64,000 nt of DNA from Irpex lacteus (GCA_001986395.2 MQVO02000004.1:1922001-1986000), one strand, 5' to 3'; shown: positions 11,334 to 23,076, numbered from the stretch's first letter. The notes: generated by a model not told the origin, from the sequence alone. Numbers and translations: made by a program.

Positions 11334-14300
11334 TCAAGCCTCTTCAATGAAGGGTTGCTTCGGGAGCAGCCTGCCGGTGACCAAGCACTCTTTGACCCAC
11401 TTGAATGGCACCCAGTTCTTGAACCGTTTCACCGGCTCGGTAGCCTCGGGAAAGGTGCCTGGCTCGATGACGAGGTAGTCATAGTCCTTCTCAAAGTCTT
11501 GTTTGCTGGCATACGTGAGTGATGCTACCGCCTCGACGACCAAAGCGCCCATACAGAGGATGATGCGAGGGACTTCGATCTTGGACTCGACTTTGCCAGC
11601 ATCGTTGACAGAGCCCTATAGATCGAGGAGAACAGTTAGCACTCTTATACATGGAGAACAATGGGGCGATGATTGGCATACCTTGCGTGAAGCGGGCACG
11701 AAGGCGGGCGAAATACAGAGGATGTGCTTCTCGTTAAACAGCTTGATTGGCACCGGGTTATCCATGATGTGCGTGACGTAGGAGGGAGACCTGTGCCAGT
11801 TATAATCCACCATTTGCGACATATGCGCTTTTATCATCGACGACTCGCCGGTATGGAGTAGATAACCTAGCCAGGGTTTCCTCTCGTTCTGCGAAAGAAA
11901 ATACCAGTTAGGTACCGTAGCTTATCTCAGCCATGACTGCACAGAATGCTCACGTCTCGGACAGAGTCCTCTAGCCACTTCACGCTCAGGCACGGGATCC
12001 CGAGAGCCAGCGCCATCAAGAACTTGGGCTTGTGAGTCGGCTCGTTCGCCAACAGGAATACCGTGTCTAGCTTCCCGTTCTTAGGCCCTTCACATCCTCC
12101 ATCTTCAGAATCCACCTCTTCCCCAGGTTCTCTTGCTTCCCATTCATCGTGAAGACATCGGCCCAGTCCGAGATAGTCGCTCCGCCATGCGCCTTGATCT
12201 TGTTGCTTAACTCGCCCCGCCGCTCACACCACCCATCACCGTGTAGCGTCACCGCGAATCCAACTTTGGCAAAGAGACGACTCTTGTGACAGGCCCCACT
12301 AGTGGAAGCGGTGCTACTGGTAACAGATCGTCCTGAGGGAGTCGCCACTATCGCCGGCTTCTCGTACGGCTCGATCTGGTACACTGTCAACTGCCTGTTC
12401 TGCCACTCGTGGCACACCGTTTTGTTGAATACCTTCAGCTTGCTCACGGGAAGCTCATGCTTCTTGTTGTCGATGTCGTCTTCCACAGTCACCGTTTCCT
12501 GCTCGTCATCGACGCTGACAACTACCACAGAGAGATCCTCGCCTTTGCGACCACCTCTAATGAAGCACACGTGGTCCTTGGGTTGGAACTCGAGTGCACG
12601 CATGTCCTGTAGGTCCGCCTCGCCTTCATAACCATCGTCGAACTTAATATGAAACCTGCCAGGCGCCACCTCCGAGAGCACTGTGCCGGGATAATAGTAG
12701 AGATCTGAATTCCACAAAGCCATGACTCTCGTCGCTCCACTGTTCTTGAGCTCCTCTGGCTCGACTTTGATGCGCTTCGCAGGCCTGGGTGTAGTCGTCG
12801 ACGCGCGGGTGAGCTTTTTCATAGTACTGCCTCCAGGGTGGGTAGAAGACCGAACAGAGCGAGTAGAGGCCGGAGCAACACGTTTGCGTTTGCGAGAGGA
12901 GGTTCCAGGTGCAGGTAAAGAGTCGTCTGCGTCTATACTCGCGTCGTCGTCAGCAGCCTCAGTGCGCTGCTCATCAGGAATCGCGCCCTCGCCGGGCTGT
13001 TCCCCTTCCTCTTCAACGCCCTCCTCGTCAGAATCGTCATCAGGGGCAGGTGTCGCAGGCTTCGGCGCGGCAGCTTTCTTTCCTTTGCCCTTGCCCTTCG
13101 TCGGCGCGACTGCTTTGCCTTTACCCTTGTTCTTCGGTGCAGCAGCAGCAGCCTTCCCCTGTGTAGACTTGCGCTCGACTTTGGGCTTTTCCACCCGCTC
13201 ATACGACACTGACGAAGAAATGACTTCTCCGTTCGCTGGCCCATGAGACCTGGTGGTCCGAGCAACAGTAGTACGAGCGCGTACGGCAGTCCTTTCCTTC
13301 TTTGGCGGAGGAGGCATCAGTGTTCCAGAGAGACCACGAGTACGCTTCCCCTTGGTGGCGGTAGCAGCAAGTGGCTTACGAGCCCCGACGATTTCAGCCA
13401 AAGGGATACTCTGCTCGTCAGAGCTCTCTTCTTCCTCTTCCTCCTTCCCGAGTGACCGGACGACGGCCTCGCGCACTTCCTCTTCTTCCGTTGCATCGTC
13501 GTCTTCAATAATCGAATCAGGAATTTCTTCTGATATATCATGTCGTCTGGGAGATTTCTGAGACTGCCTCCTAGGAGACTTGGGCACCGACCTCGAACGA
13601 GGTGGTGGCTGAGCGGAACGCGTGGACGTTTCGCGGACTTGCGGAGGAGTCGGGTCAGGGGACGGTATGACGGGAGACATGGTAGGACCTCGAAGCATTT
13701 CCTCACGCGAGGCCTCAGAGTCTGGGATTATCTCTTGAGACGAGTACTTTGCTAGATTGGAGAACAAGCCACCGCTCTTCACTGTTGGCCTCGAAGCCGG
13801 GGAATCCCTCAGTTCTTGGGCGATACGTTGACCTGTTGGTGGCAGATTTGAGGCGGTAGAAGGCTGGGTTTCTTCGTACAGATAGTCATCAGATGGCACT
13901 TCAGGTTCCGCGGGTTGAGGGCTGAATGTAGGGGGAGCCAGGTGGCCCGTAGCGGGGAGGTTCGCGGAGCTCGTGATTTGTGTCTCATCTCCTTCGCTTT
14001 CGAAGACAGGAGGGGGTGGTGTGGGAGAAGGTGAACGAGCTTGGGCAGGATGGTTCACACCCGTAGAAGTGGGAGCAGGCTGTGTATCCTCACGATCGTC
14101 GATGGGCGGAGCAGACTCGGGCGAATGCCTCTCAGGGATCAACCTTGGTACATTGGTTGCACGAGACGACGACAGTAATGCCTTGTATCGATGGAGTTTC
14201 GCGGGGTCGATAAGGGAGATTATACTACGGGCCCCACTCGTACCAGTAGACGCTCCGGTTTGCTGGATAGTGTGTTCTGGAATGTCAGGCTCTGTCTGTG

Positions 14301-15416
14301 TGGCCTCTATTGATTGAGTATCTGTCTGGCCCGCAAGATCATCCTGAGGGGGATCATGCATCGGTGATCCTGGTAATGGCGCGTTCTCATTTTGGCTGTC
14401 AGCCAGAAGTGCCGCCATCTGCTCCTGAGCCTCCGCCGATGATGGAAACTCAAGTGACCGCTGCGACTCGATGTCAGATCTAGGGAAGTAGACTTCTGGT
14501 AGTTGGGCTTGGGGACCGAACGACTCGTCTTCGTCCTGGCTCTGAGTAGGTTCGGAGCAAGGAACATGGAAGCCAGAACGCGACATACTCCCCAAACCGC
14601 GACGAAAACCTCGTATATCTTCCGTAGAAGCTGTAGAAATCGCGTCGTCGTCTTGGTGGGAGTCTTCGAAGGATGAGTCCTGGTAGTCGCCGAGTTGAGA
14701 TATGGGGATGTTGAAAGCCTTCGAAGTCGCGATGTATCGCTTGTGCTGCAACTCCGTTGGCAGAGGCCCGGCAAACGAATCATCTGAGAGCGGAGAAAGG
14801 GATCTTTGTCTACGACGTTTGGTTCGCTTCGCGTCACGTGCAGGGATAGATGGCGGTGTGGGGTCAGGGGAGGGTATTTGTGTGTTGTTGGTCCTGGTTC
14901 TTTGCGAGGCATCTGGGAACGCGGCGGCCACAGGGCCATTGCCCTTGCCGCCTTTGGCAGGTGTATCTAGAACAACGGCGGCAACATGATCTTTGTCGAT
15001 AGATCCACTCTCTGGACTTTGGATATCCGCAGTCGGCTGCCTCGGCCTTGCACCTACTTGTGCGTTAACAAGGCTCGGAGTATCCCAGGACGCCGACAGT
15101 TGATCACCAAACGGCGTCGTTTTACAGGAGGCACCATCAAGCTGGCTTTGTGTGACGCCGAGTCCTTCAAGCCGATACTGTGATTGAGATGGGCGCGGGC
15201 TATCATGAGTAGCATAATCGTCTTGCAGAGAGTACTCGGCGCCCGAAGCGACTGGCAGCTGAGCAACAGCTCTCGCCTTTACGACGGTCCTAAGGAGCTG
15301 ACTGGCCTGAGACTCGTCGCTGCTATTGTTCAAATGTCCGACAAAGGAGTTAATGTCCAAAAGTGTGGAAAGACAGAAATGAAGACGCACTAAATCGAGT
15401 CCCCATACTTTTCCAT
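11334..15416 (-). CDS. Tudor-BRCT DNA-damage checkpoint adaptor (Crb2/Rad9/53BP1-like)
   Basis: A tiny first exon (15416-15391, MEKYGDSI) splices through a 68-nt intron into one very long exon from 15322. The open frame of that long exon has no upstream ATG of its own. The first two-thirds are disordered, with many SQ/TQ sites typical of ATM/ATR substrates. A Tudor-like segment (YYYPGTVLSEV, then FHIKFDDGYEGEAD, about 12,620-12,720) is followed by tandem BRCT domains: GFAVTLHGDGW, VFLLANE, KPKFLMALALGIPCLSVKWL, and after two introns YDYLVIEP and WVPFKWVKECL. Proteins of this family bind methylated histone H4 and carry the Rad3/ATR signal to effector kinases. Between the segment ending at KMEDV and VFLLANE (about 12,067-12,100) the frame changes without a normal intron. 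This is either a sequence error or a disabling indel. Confidence 0.8.
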
Positions 15417-15963
15417 GCCAGCCCTGATTCCGAAAATGGGACAATAGGTGATTCAAGAAAACTGGTTATCAAAAATATACTTGAGAAATGTTTACAACGC
15501 GGAGATATAAGAAGTCAATGTCTCACACGTCGTGTCAATGCAAAAGGTCGCTTTTCGCGTTATTTGGATTTGTGGCGAGAGACAAGATGATCACCACAAA
15601 GCCGCAAATAAAGAAGAAAATAATCCAAGACGCGTTGCAGCCCCAGGGCGTACTCCCGAGGGTGAGCGGCGGTGGGTAGGAGGTGGTGGTCGCCGTCAAG
15701 GTCGTTCGACGAGGCCCGTCGCGTCGCACGAATTCTTAGTACGGCCATGGCCGTTCGCTTAATTGGGCGCCTAGACGCGCACGTGATGGAAGTCTATGTT
15801 GAACTCGCAGGCGCCGGGTCTTCTGTCTGGCTTTCACCTTGACCGCCTTCTCCTCCAAACTTTTTCTTGCCATTCTCTGCGCTGGTCGCCTTGACTGGTG
15901 AAAGACTAGCTTCGGACATCTTATACCAAACACTCTCCTTTTACACCACGTTCTTTATCGCAA
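15417..15963. promoter_or_regulatory. Divergent intergenic region between Crb2-like and membrane-protein genes
   Basis: About 550 bp separate the start codons of two divergent genes, so promoters for both must lie here. I see no clear TATA box or repeat. Short open frames on both strands have no motif. Confidence 0.4.
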
Positions 15964-17838
15964 ATGACTATCCCTTCCAATCGAAGGGACCTGCCGAGCG
16001 AGCTGATCGATACCGCTATGGACTCTGCGCCTCAGGCAGCGAAACCGCCAGCTAACTACGAGGCGACAAAACCATCTGAAACTCATCATTCCTCGAGGTC
16101 GAAAACGCGTACAAAACACTCCACCAAAAAGCCGATACACGCCGTCGACTATTCAGAACATGAAGAACAACCCCACAGCAAGAAGGGTAGCAAGAAGGAC
16201 AAAAAGAAGAAGCCTCCGACATCTACTCCAAGGAAGGCACTCGCTCACTCTCCCTCGGATATTGACGTGAATGCTGTCCCCAACCCAGCTCCAGACACGG
16301 GAGCGTCGCGTACTTTGTACCCTTCGGGAGCGATCTATTCTGGCGTATTACCAGTCATGATACCAACTTCGACTCAGTCACCTGTATCAACCTCGGGTTT
16401 CTCTCCTCTGCCCCCTCTTTCTGCTTTTGCGACGTCTATAGCGGCCACAGCAGTGACAACACTCTCGTCCTCTACGCATCAGTCTGTTCCCTCGGCATCG
16501 GCCAGTGTTCTCGGTTCCGAGCAGCAGGCGCACGCTACGGGACCCAAGCATCTGTCTACTGCGATCATCGTCCTACTGGCTGTTGGCTCTGCTTTCTTAC
16601 TCCTGGGCTGTTATGTTCTCTATAGGATGTTCAGGCGACCTCGAAAGCATCACTACCCTACTCCTTCGCTGCCTATCTTACAAGATGACTTCATGGACGA
16701 ACGTAAGGTCGATCCCGAGGAAGAGTCTCTCTTTGGCGGAAAGGAGCGATTATCTGCAAGACCTGGCAGCGGTGCGGTCCCTCTCACTTGGACGCAGTAT
16801 CCGCATGTTTCTTTGGCGAAGCCGCCTGCCTCTTTCAATTTGGACCAGGGCAACTCTGCGAAGCGCAAATCCTCCGATCTCGCTCAAAGATCTGCATATC
16901 CTTTCACTGGACCCAATGCGAGTGCCACAAGTGCTCCATCTCGTTCGGCGAACAGAGTCTCCATGGTGTCTGCCTCAGTCTACCCTGGATCTCCTATGTC
17001 TGGCAACGTTGGGGTGGCCGTCACTAGCTCCCCTCTGACTGCGGATGGAATGCATGTTCTTCAACGTTCCAACTCGAAGCCAAGCGGACGGAGGATGTCT
17101 ACTGCTTCGAGGCATGCACGGCAGAGTATTCACATCCCTGACAAGATACATGTTCCAAGTACCTACGGCACGTCGGATTTGTATGGCGGCCCTCTGTCTC
17201 CGGTACCACCACCTCCCGTTACGTCAAAGGCTGCTCCTGCTGGTCGCGCTCGTGTCAAGGCTCCTAATTACGCCCCTGGATCACTCTTACGGACGTCCAC
17301 CAACGCTGCGTCTCATCTTGATGCGGGAAATCCATTCGAAGGCTCGCACTACGTCCTGCCTCCGCTCTCGCCTGTAGTGAAGTCGGAGGATCACCGAGAA
17401 CGCGACACGAAGGCCCTCGCATCAGCTCTTGGTCTGGCCAGTCCTATCCCTGCCTCGCCTCAAACCATCTACCCCGATGACTCTGTCACTCTCGCTGGCG
17501 ATCGACGCCGTAGCAGGAGCCACTTCATGAGCCCTACTCTGGATGACAGCTCTCGTTTAGGGAAGCTCATGATGAGTGACGCGCAGAGTACCATTTCCAT
17601 CCCTGACGTTGCACCTCAAGCCAGTAGCTCGTCTCGTGCTCGCACCGTGACTAGGAAGAGAGTCGAAGAGAAGCCGCCTCGCGTCCCGTCCCCTCCACCT
17701 TTGCCTTCCTTGGCACAGATGGCGCTCGCTCACAGTAACCCTCAGGATTTCGAAGACTATAGAAGCCCTACGTACAGTATTTATGGATTGTACGAAGCTG
17801 ATAGGAAGAGCCGAAACACCGATGGCGGTGGATACTAG
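15964..17838 (+). CDS. Single-pass membrane protein, unknown function
   Basis: An intronless 624-codon frame, which stands out among the intron-rich neighbours. There is no N-terminal signal peptide. A basic, lysine-rich stretch (about residues 45-85) and a Ser/Thr/Pro-rich region precede one strong hydrophobic segment (about residues 198-222, IIVLLAVGSAFLLLGC) followed by basic residues (RMFRRPRKHH). The rest is Ser/Pro-rich and likely disordered, ending with a tyrosine-rich SPTYSIYGLYEAD motif. Such a layout (Ser/Thr-rich segment, one helix, long cytosolic tail) occurs in fungal wall-stress sensor-like proteins, but no diagnostic cysteine-rich domain is present, so that is only analogy. A second in-frame ATG lies at 16018 and could be the real start. 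Confidence 0.65.
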   Translation: MTIPSNRRDLPSELIDTAMDSAPQAAKPPANYEATKPSETHHSSRSKTRTKHSTKKPIHAVDYSEHEEQPHSKKGSKKDKKKKPPTSTPRKALAHSPSDIDVNAVPNPAPDTGASRTLYPSGAIYSGVLPVMIPTSTQSPVSTSGFSPLPPLSAFATSIAATAVTTLSSSTHQSVPSASASVLGSEQQAHATGPKHLSTAIIVLLAVGSAFLLLGCYVLYRMFRRPRKHHYPTPSLPILQDDFMDERKVDPEEESLFGGKERLSARPGSGAVPLTWTQYPHVSLAKPPASFNLDQGNSAKRKSSDLAQRSAYPFTGPNASATSAPSRSANRVSMVSASVYPGSPMSGNVGVAVTSSPLTADGMHVLQRSNSKPSGRRMSTASRHARQSIHIPDKIHVPSTYGTSDLYGGPLSPVPPPPVTSKAAPAGRARVKAPNYAPGSLLRTSTNAASHLDAGNPFEGSHYVLPPLSPVVKSEDHRERDTKALASALGLASPIPASPQTIYPDDSVTLAGDRRRSRSHFMSPTLDDSSRLGKLMMSDAQSTISIPDVAPQASSSSRARTVTRKRVEEKPPRVPSPPPLPSLAQMALAHSNPQDFEDYRSPTYSIYGLYEADRKSRNTDGGGY

Positions 17839-18107
17839 ATAGATTCGCTCTTTCGCCATACACCAGTCCAAGACATTGAAGCTTGAAGCTCGGACTTTGT
17901 TCTCACAAACTAATACTGTATCTCACACACTACAGCCTACCTTGTATCCCTAGCATGTTTCCTTTCACGTCATTGCATTTGTATCTTGGATGTAGAAAAT
18001 GGTATTTATTGAAAACGAAAAGCAGCGTGAATGATGGATAGCTGTTGCGAGCAGCGCGATGGTTGTAGATGATGCAGACAAAGGTAAGGAGATACAGAAC
18101 AAACAGA

Positions 18108-19759
18108 TCATACGGCTTCCTTGACCCTATCACCCGAGGAGGCCTCTCCCGTCTCAGGCGTTCGAGTAGGTGCTGTAAGGTCAGGTACTGCCAGCTTAGC
18201 TTCGGTATCCTTCTGAGACTTCTCGGCTGCCGCAGCAGCTTTCTCTTCCTCGGCCTCTTTCACGAGGGCAGCGAGTTCTTCCTCGAGCTCGGTGTCGTCG
18301 ATGCCAGCATCCGCTTGTGCTATCTCGGTGCCCTGTCGGATAGCATCGTCGATCTCTCGAGCGTCCGCATTGGCTGATGCCATTGCCTCCATAGTCTCGT
18401 CTATCTTCTCGCGTCGGAGAGATGGGTGAGCTAGGATCGCGCGCAGGGTGGCCGCTGAGGACTCATACGACTTCATGATCTGCAAGAGTACGACAATGAG
18501 TAAGTACTAAGTGCGCAAGTGCATGAAGGAACAGACCTCGATGTCGCCAGCTGAAGCCTCGACACGTATTAAAGTCGATTGCAGGGTGTCAAGGGAGTTG
18601 AGACGTTTCTTCTGAAGCTCCTCAAACTGTTTCTTAGCACGAAGATGGCTAAGTGCGACTTCTTTGCGTTTCTGTTTCAGCGCTGCAGAAATCTTCGCGG
18701 CTCGACTGCCACATAATATTAGTATTAGCAACCAAGATAACGTCCGCCATACTCAACTCGTCTATTTGATCCTGAAGGCGGTCTATTGCAGCTTCCAGGT
18801 TCTCCACTGCACTCTTCAGCTCGAGAACACCAACATCCACTGGAGTTACCTCCTGCGGCTTGGATGAATCGATGAATTTAATGATCTGAGAGGACATAGT
18901 AGGTCAGGCTCATGCGCGCATGGAGACGGAATGCACTCACTCCTCGTTGCACGATGACGGCGTGCTTATCACGCTCAAGATACTTCACGAGGACCTTGAC
19001 GTCCAGGTTCGACAATTCAAGGCCTCCGAACACACTTGCACCAAATTCTCGCTTGAATCCGTCGAACGTATACAACGATTCGTGGATTGAGAGCCCAGCC
19101 TTTGATCCCTGCTGATGAATGACTGCTGCGGCCGCCTGCTCCACCAGGCTCAGAACCACGTAGTCGCCCTTCACCTTCTTCCATCGTTGTGCATCGCTTT
19201 CTGAGCCTCCGCCGTCATCTGAGCTGACAATGCTGAGCTGTTGAAGAGTCCACCATAATGGCTTGCCGATGACGAAAGAGGCTATCCTATACGGGAGCCA
19301 GCCGGGGTCGTATATGGACTGCTTCGATGTACGAAACTGATCCAAAGGAAAGAGCTTCTTCTGTTCACATAGCTCAGACTTCCTGGCGTGTCATTCGTCA
19401 GTCAATGCATAGGCCACGAAACAGCCCACACAGTGGCGCGTACTCACGATGACGGTAGCAAGCCCCAAAGGTTTACCGACGCCCTCCACTCTAAAACGTT
19501 CAATCACCTCAGGTCCAACCGCATGAAATACAAGCCTGTCCGGGTGTTCTGAGTGTGTGTGGTTATGCGACTGCCATCCTTTCACGACAAGTGCTTCGAG
19601 CGTTCTCCGCCACCAATCGACATTGGACGTGAATGACGCGGGATTTGATTGCTTTTGTCGCGAGAAATCGGAGTAGAGGAATTTGAGGCGAGACGAAGTT
19701 ATGTTCTTGTATGTGGGTAGGTCGTATAACTGGGACTGCGAGGGTCCAGCGGAGGTCAT
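18108..19759 (-). CDS. CHMP7/Chm7-like ESCRT-III protein (Snf7 family)
   Basis: Several exons join to a protein of about 450 residues. The N-terminal part (LKFLYSDFSRQKQSNP, VDWWRRTLEAL, then WLPYRIASFVIGKPLWW) matches the winged-helix region of CHMP7-type proteins, including a hydrophobic patch that in the family binds the nuclear membrane. The C-terminal half is a charged helical Snf7 domain (IIKFIDSS, LKSAVENLEAAIDRLQDQI, ALSHLRAKKQFEELQKK) with a long acidic C-terminal helix. Family role: recruiting ESCRT-III to gaps in the nuclear envelope for sealing and quality control. The ATG at 19759 gives the usual short leader; an upstream in-frame ATG at 19858 adds 33 atypical residues. The splice after VI uses acceptor GGAAG near 19,382, not the preceding CAG, to keep frame. 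Confidence 0.85.
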
Positions 19760-20970
19760 GACGGTCGTAAGTAAGCGAATGAGGCGTCTCGGCCATTCGT
19801 GGCGGACTCGGTAAATGAGACGGGCGTCGGAGGCGCCACTTTCTATGCGAACAATCATCTCGTTATTGGTGTTCGACGTTCAACGTTCACTCTTCACCGG
19901 CTTGATGAAGCCAGTATCATGAGGAACATAGAGGTTCGTCTGTCTCCCAGTCATCGTAGCAAGGTGTGACCAATGACTCTTTATTGTCATGGTAGCATAT
20001 CTACAGGATGAAGTTGCAGTTTACGATCCAAGAACCTGAATGTAGGTGATGCGCCTACATACAAGCACAATTGTGAGTCAGTGAGTACGATGTACTTTCT
20101 TGCCGGTGGCCATCTCTAGGTCTCTATCGGTCGCAAGGAGGACGCGTTGTATTCATTGTACTCTCCATGATCAACATAGCCGAGTTGCTATCTTCTCACA
20201 CCAACAGCCTTGTTTATTGTCGTTCGTATCGCCGATAAGCTGCATACTTCACCAACCAGAATTACGAGCACTCGCCACTCACGTACCACCCACACAGGAC
20301 AACATGTTAGGTCACTTAGCTGCTTTCGTGATGCTCCCTTCGAGCCGGATAGCATGCGCACACTGAATATTGAGCGGTGAGTCATACTTGCACCATTGTT
20401 TTCTTAGTCGACACCGCTTGCTTACGGCTCCTCGCCGTTAAGCAGTACTCAATGCTAATGCCTCGTTTCTATACCTCAACCATCTCGCATTTCCCCAGCA
20501 TAGCTACGCTTTACGGTATACCAGTCCTTACCGACATATTGTCTTTTAGATTCTGGGCCCCCTATGAACAACAGTCCATTCTTTTGAGAAGGTGAGTTCG
20601 TCGCATGGATCGTGTGGCCACCGCTGAACTGCATGCCGTAGTAACAGAAAATACTGGCTTTTTTACGCTCTCAAGCGGTAACCTAATCCCTTACGACTAT
20701 CCCTTGGCGACCCAACGATTGTTCTATGCGGGCTCCGGCTGTCCACATAGTCTATGGTAGGCAAAACGTTTGACGTCTCTCGACGTCGCGTAAGTTGTGG
20801 GCACTGCTCTATTTTCTGTGTTGGGAGGCGATACTTTACAAGGAGATGCCGACATGCGAAGCATCCTTTCCTTACGAGTATAAGAATAGGCGAGCCTTTA
20901 ATCCTCTTCATCGTCGACTCGACACACTACTCAATCGCTCGTACTTTATCTACCTTCGCACACCTTCACG
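19760..20970. other. Intergenic region, no gene seen
   Basis: About 1.2 kb between the CHMP7-like start (-) and the small proline-rich gene (+). It should contain both promoters. Short ORFs lack motifs and coherent splice sites. No repeat found. Confidence 0.45.
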
Positions 20971-21597
20971 ATGTTCCCACGTGGCTACTTTCCTCAGTCT
21001 CCTCAGTCCCCATACCTCGCCGTACCAGTGCTAGTACCAGTGTTTGCTGCACCCGTGCAAGTTCAGGCTCATGCCACGCATACGACCAACGTCTACTACA
21101 ATGTGCAGTGTGATCACCGTGATTGCGAGCAGCACACACATAAGCTCGGTCCGGCTGACAAGGCAAAGTCGTTCCTCACTGGAAAGTCCGCTCGCCCGTC
21201 CGCTTATGAGCAGCGCTACTTGGAGGCAGGCCCACCCCGGAGTCCATCCCGATTGTCCAGTCGGTCTGGGCGGTCAGGCTCGGCAGTATCATCGGCGATC
21301 CCAAGCCCTGTCCCTAGTCCCTCTAGGTCTCATTTCCTCCATCCACCAGCTCCGAGTCATACGCAATACTATGCAAGCACGCATCGTCAGCCAAGCCCCC
21401 AACCTCAGCCCCAGACTGCCATGCCGTACGCCCCTCCTTATTCCCCGAATACGCCGGTTCATTGGCCGCCAGCGGGCTCAGACTTTGGTATCGACGATAG
21501 AGCCTCTCTTGCTCCTAGCGATTCTATTTCTCAGGCTTCCTCTAGGGCTGGGGGCTACTATCATGGATCTCAATATCCAACCCATTTCGGCCGTTGA
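20971..21597 (+). CDS. Small proline/serine-rich protein, unknown
   Basis: A single-exon frame of 208 codons starting MFPRGYFPQSPQSPYL. The N-terminal part has a valine/alanine-rich patch (VPVLVPVFAAPVQVQ), then a short Cys/His cluster (CDHRDCEQHTH) that could bind a metal but is too small for a known finger. A long Ser/Pro/Tyr-rich tail ends GGYYHGSQYPTHFGR. The biased composition and normal codon use suggest a real, disordered protein rather than chance. No recognised domain; no signal peptide. Confidence 0.55.
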   Translation: MFPRGYFPQSPQSPYLAVPVLVPVFAAPVQVQAHATHTTNVYYNVQCDHRDCEQHTHKLGPADKAKSFLTGKSARPSAYEQRYLEAGPPRSPSRLSSRSGRSGSAVSSAIPSPVPSPSRSHFLHPPAPSHTQYYASTHRQPSPQPQPQTAMPYAPPYSPNTPVHWPPAGSDFGIDDRASLAPSDSISQASSRAGGYYHGSQYPTHFGR

Positions 21598-21869
21598 AGA
21601 AGTTGGGGAAAGCCTGTGTACAAGTAACCGTGCTTAGCAGGCGAATGGTATTTTGGTAGTCAGCCATTTAATGCACAGAAGCTTTTAGTTGTAGCACCAG
21701 TACAATGCCTCATCGGACATTCTTCGCAATCGTGGACTTTTACTAGGAGTTAATTGCACATTTTCTTGGTCTTCAACATGTATCCTCTTGTTTCTCTGTC
21801 ATTTATGATATGATGATCTCTTTACACCGATATTTCGTTGTTTTTAGTTCTTGAAAAGCTCGCAGTTAT

Positions 21870-21892
21870 CACCTCGGGCAAAACGCAATCAC
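21870..21892 (+). repeat. Left 23-bp terminal inverted repeat
   Basis: Exact reverse complement of 22501-22523; preceded by TAT. Confidence 0.85.
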
Positions 21893-22165
21893 TGCCGCTC
21901 GATGTTCCGCAGAACAATAATTACTGTAGGCTCGTCCCCAGCCGCTTTCGGATCAGTCGTCCCTCCGTGATGCGTAAGCCGCGTCCCTTTGCTGGTTTTG
22001 ATGGACGCACGTGGGGCTTGTGATCGGATCTGGCTGGCGAGTCTATAATTACTGAGTATTCCTTTCTGACGGTAGCTAATTCGTCAATGATGGATACGTT
22101 ATGTTACCTTTCAAGCCAAAATGTGGGTGTTTTTCTCCCCTCGAAAAGGTTCCCTTTGTACTAGA

Positions 22166-22356
22166 CGAACAATCATCGAAAAGTCGTCGATGAGGCATCC
22201 AAGTTTTCGACACGCGCAAAGGTAACCTCACGGCACTTTTCCGGATCGGGCTGCGCCAGATCGCTCCTCAAGGCTCCCGATTGCTCTTTGAGAGCTTGTT
22301 TACCTTTGTGCGTGTCGAAAAGGATGCCTCATCGACGACTTTTCGATGATTGTTCG
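22166..22356. repeat. Internal long hairpin of the MITE
   Basis: The arm at 22166-22225 pairs with 22300-22356 with few mismatches and a 2-nt bulge. It contains ACTTTTCGATGATTGTTCG in the right arm. The loop is about 75 nt. Confidence 0.8.
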
Positions 22357-22500
22357 CCAAGCTCTTTGTCTAACTTTTCTACGTCAGATTAATGCTCACA
22401 AAATAGCTGAAAAGGTAAGCTTTTTGGGGCGGAAAAGCCGTGTGGAAGCGACTAATTAGGAATACTCAGGGATTATTATTCTACGGAAATTCGCGCGCCT

Positions 22501-22523
22501 GTGATTGCGTTTTGCCCGAGGTG
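22501..22523 (-). repeat. Right 23-bp terminal inverted repeat
   Basis: Exact reverse complement of 21870-21892; followed by TAT. Confidence 0.85.
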
Positions 22524-23076
22524 TATGTCGAGTGATGGCCGCACTGATGGGAGAGCGGCGGCAGTAGGAACGCCACAAAGCCCCGACGCTTCCCTAAAAT
22601 AGCAGTCACGAGGTCTCAACTGCTTGTCAGCGTGAGTCAGTCCTCGGACTCAAAAACGATCGGCCAATCGACGTCCACCTCGAGTGGGTGTAGGATATGT
22701 CGAAAACTTACAATTAACATCGCCATTTCAGATGGCTCAGACGTACTTGGACCGACAATGCTCAAGCTGATGATTACCCATCACTCAGCTGATCCTGTCG
22801 ACTCCAAATACCAGGCTTCTCGAGCGCAGGTGAGCAACCAGTAATTTATCAATAGCCACAGCGCAGCTGTGACTTCCGTTCAGTGTATAGAGCCGGGTGC
22901 AAACCCCATATGAACTAACCATGTTTGTAGCCCTTTCTCTAATGTTTGCAGCCTCAAGTCGCACGCCAACAGTTTCACATGTTTCGAAGCTGTCATCCGT
23001 CTGCCACATAAGTCGACCACTGGTGGGGATTGTCTGTTTTAGACGTTCCATAGCTGCTCTCACATTATCACGCAAC
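22524..23076. other. Upstream region of the P450 gene
   Basis: No supported gene. A short frame starting near 22,632 (Ser-rich) has no motif. Presumably holds the P450 promoter. Confidence 0.4.

Larger units (their letters stand above)
21870..22523. mobile_element. 654-bp palindromic MITE with perfect 23-bp ends
   Basis: The first 23 bp (CACCTCGGGCAAAACG...) are repeated exactly in reverse complement at the other end. Both ends are flanked by TAT (21867-21869 and 22524-22526), which fits a TA or TAT target-site duplication. Inside, a second long inverted repeat (22166-22225 with 22300-22356) and further matching segments (GAGTATTCCT near 22,060 and, inverted, near 22,460) make the whole element one nested foldback. 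No transposase frame is present. It lies between the small proline-rich gene and the P450 gene. Confidence 0.8.

Noticed and set aside
18108..19858. Upstream start of the CHMP7-like gene at 19858
   Set aside because: Adds 33 residues unlike the usual short leader of the family; kept only as an alternative.
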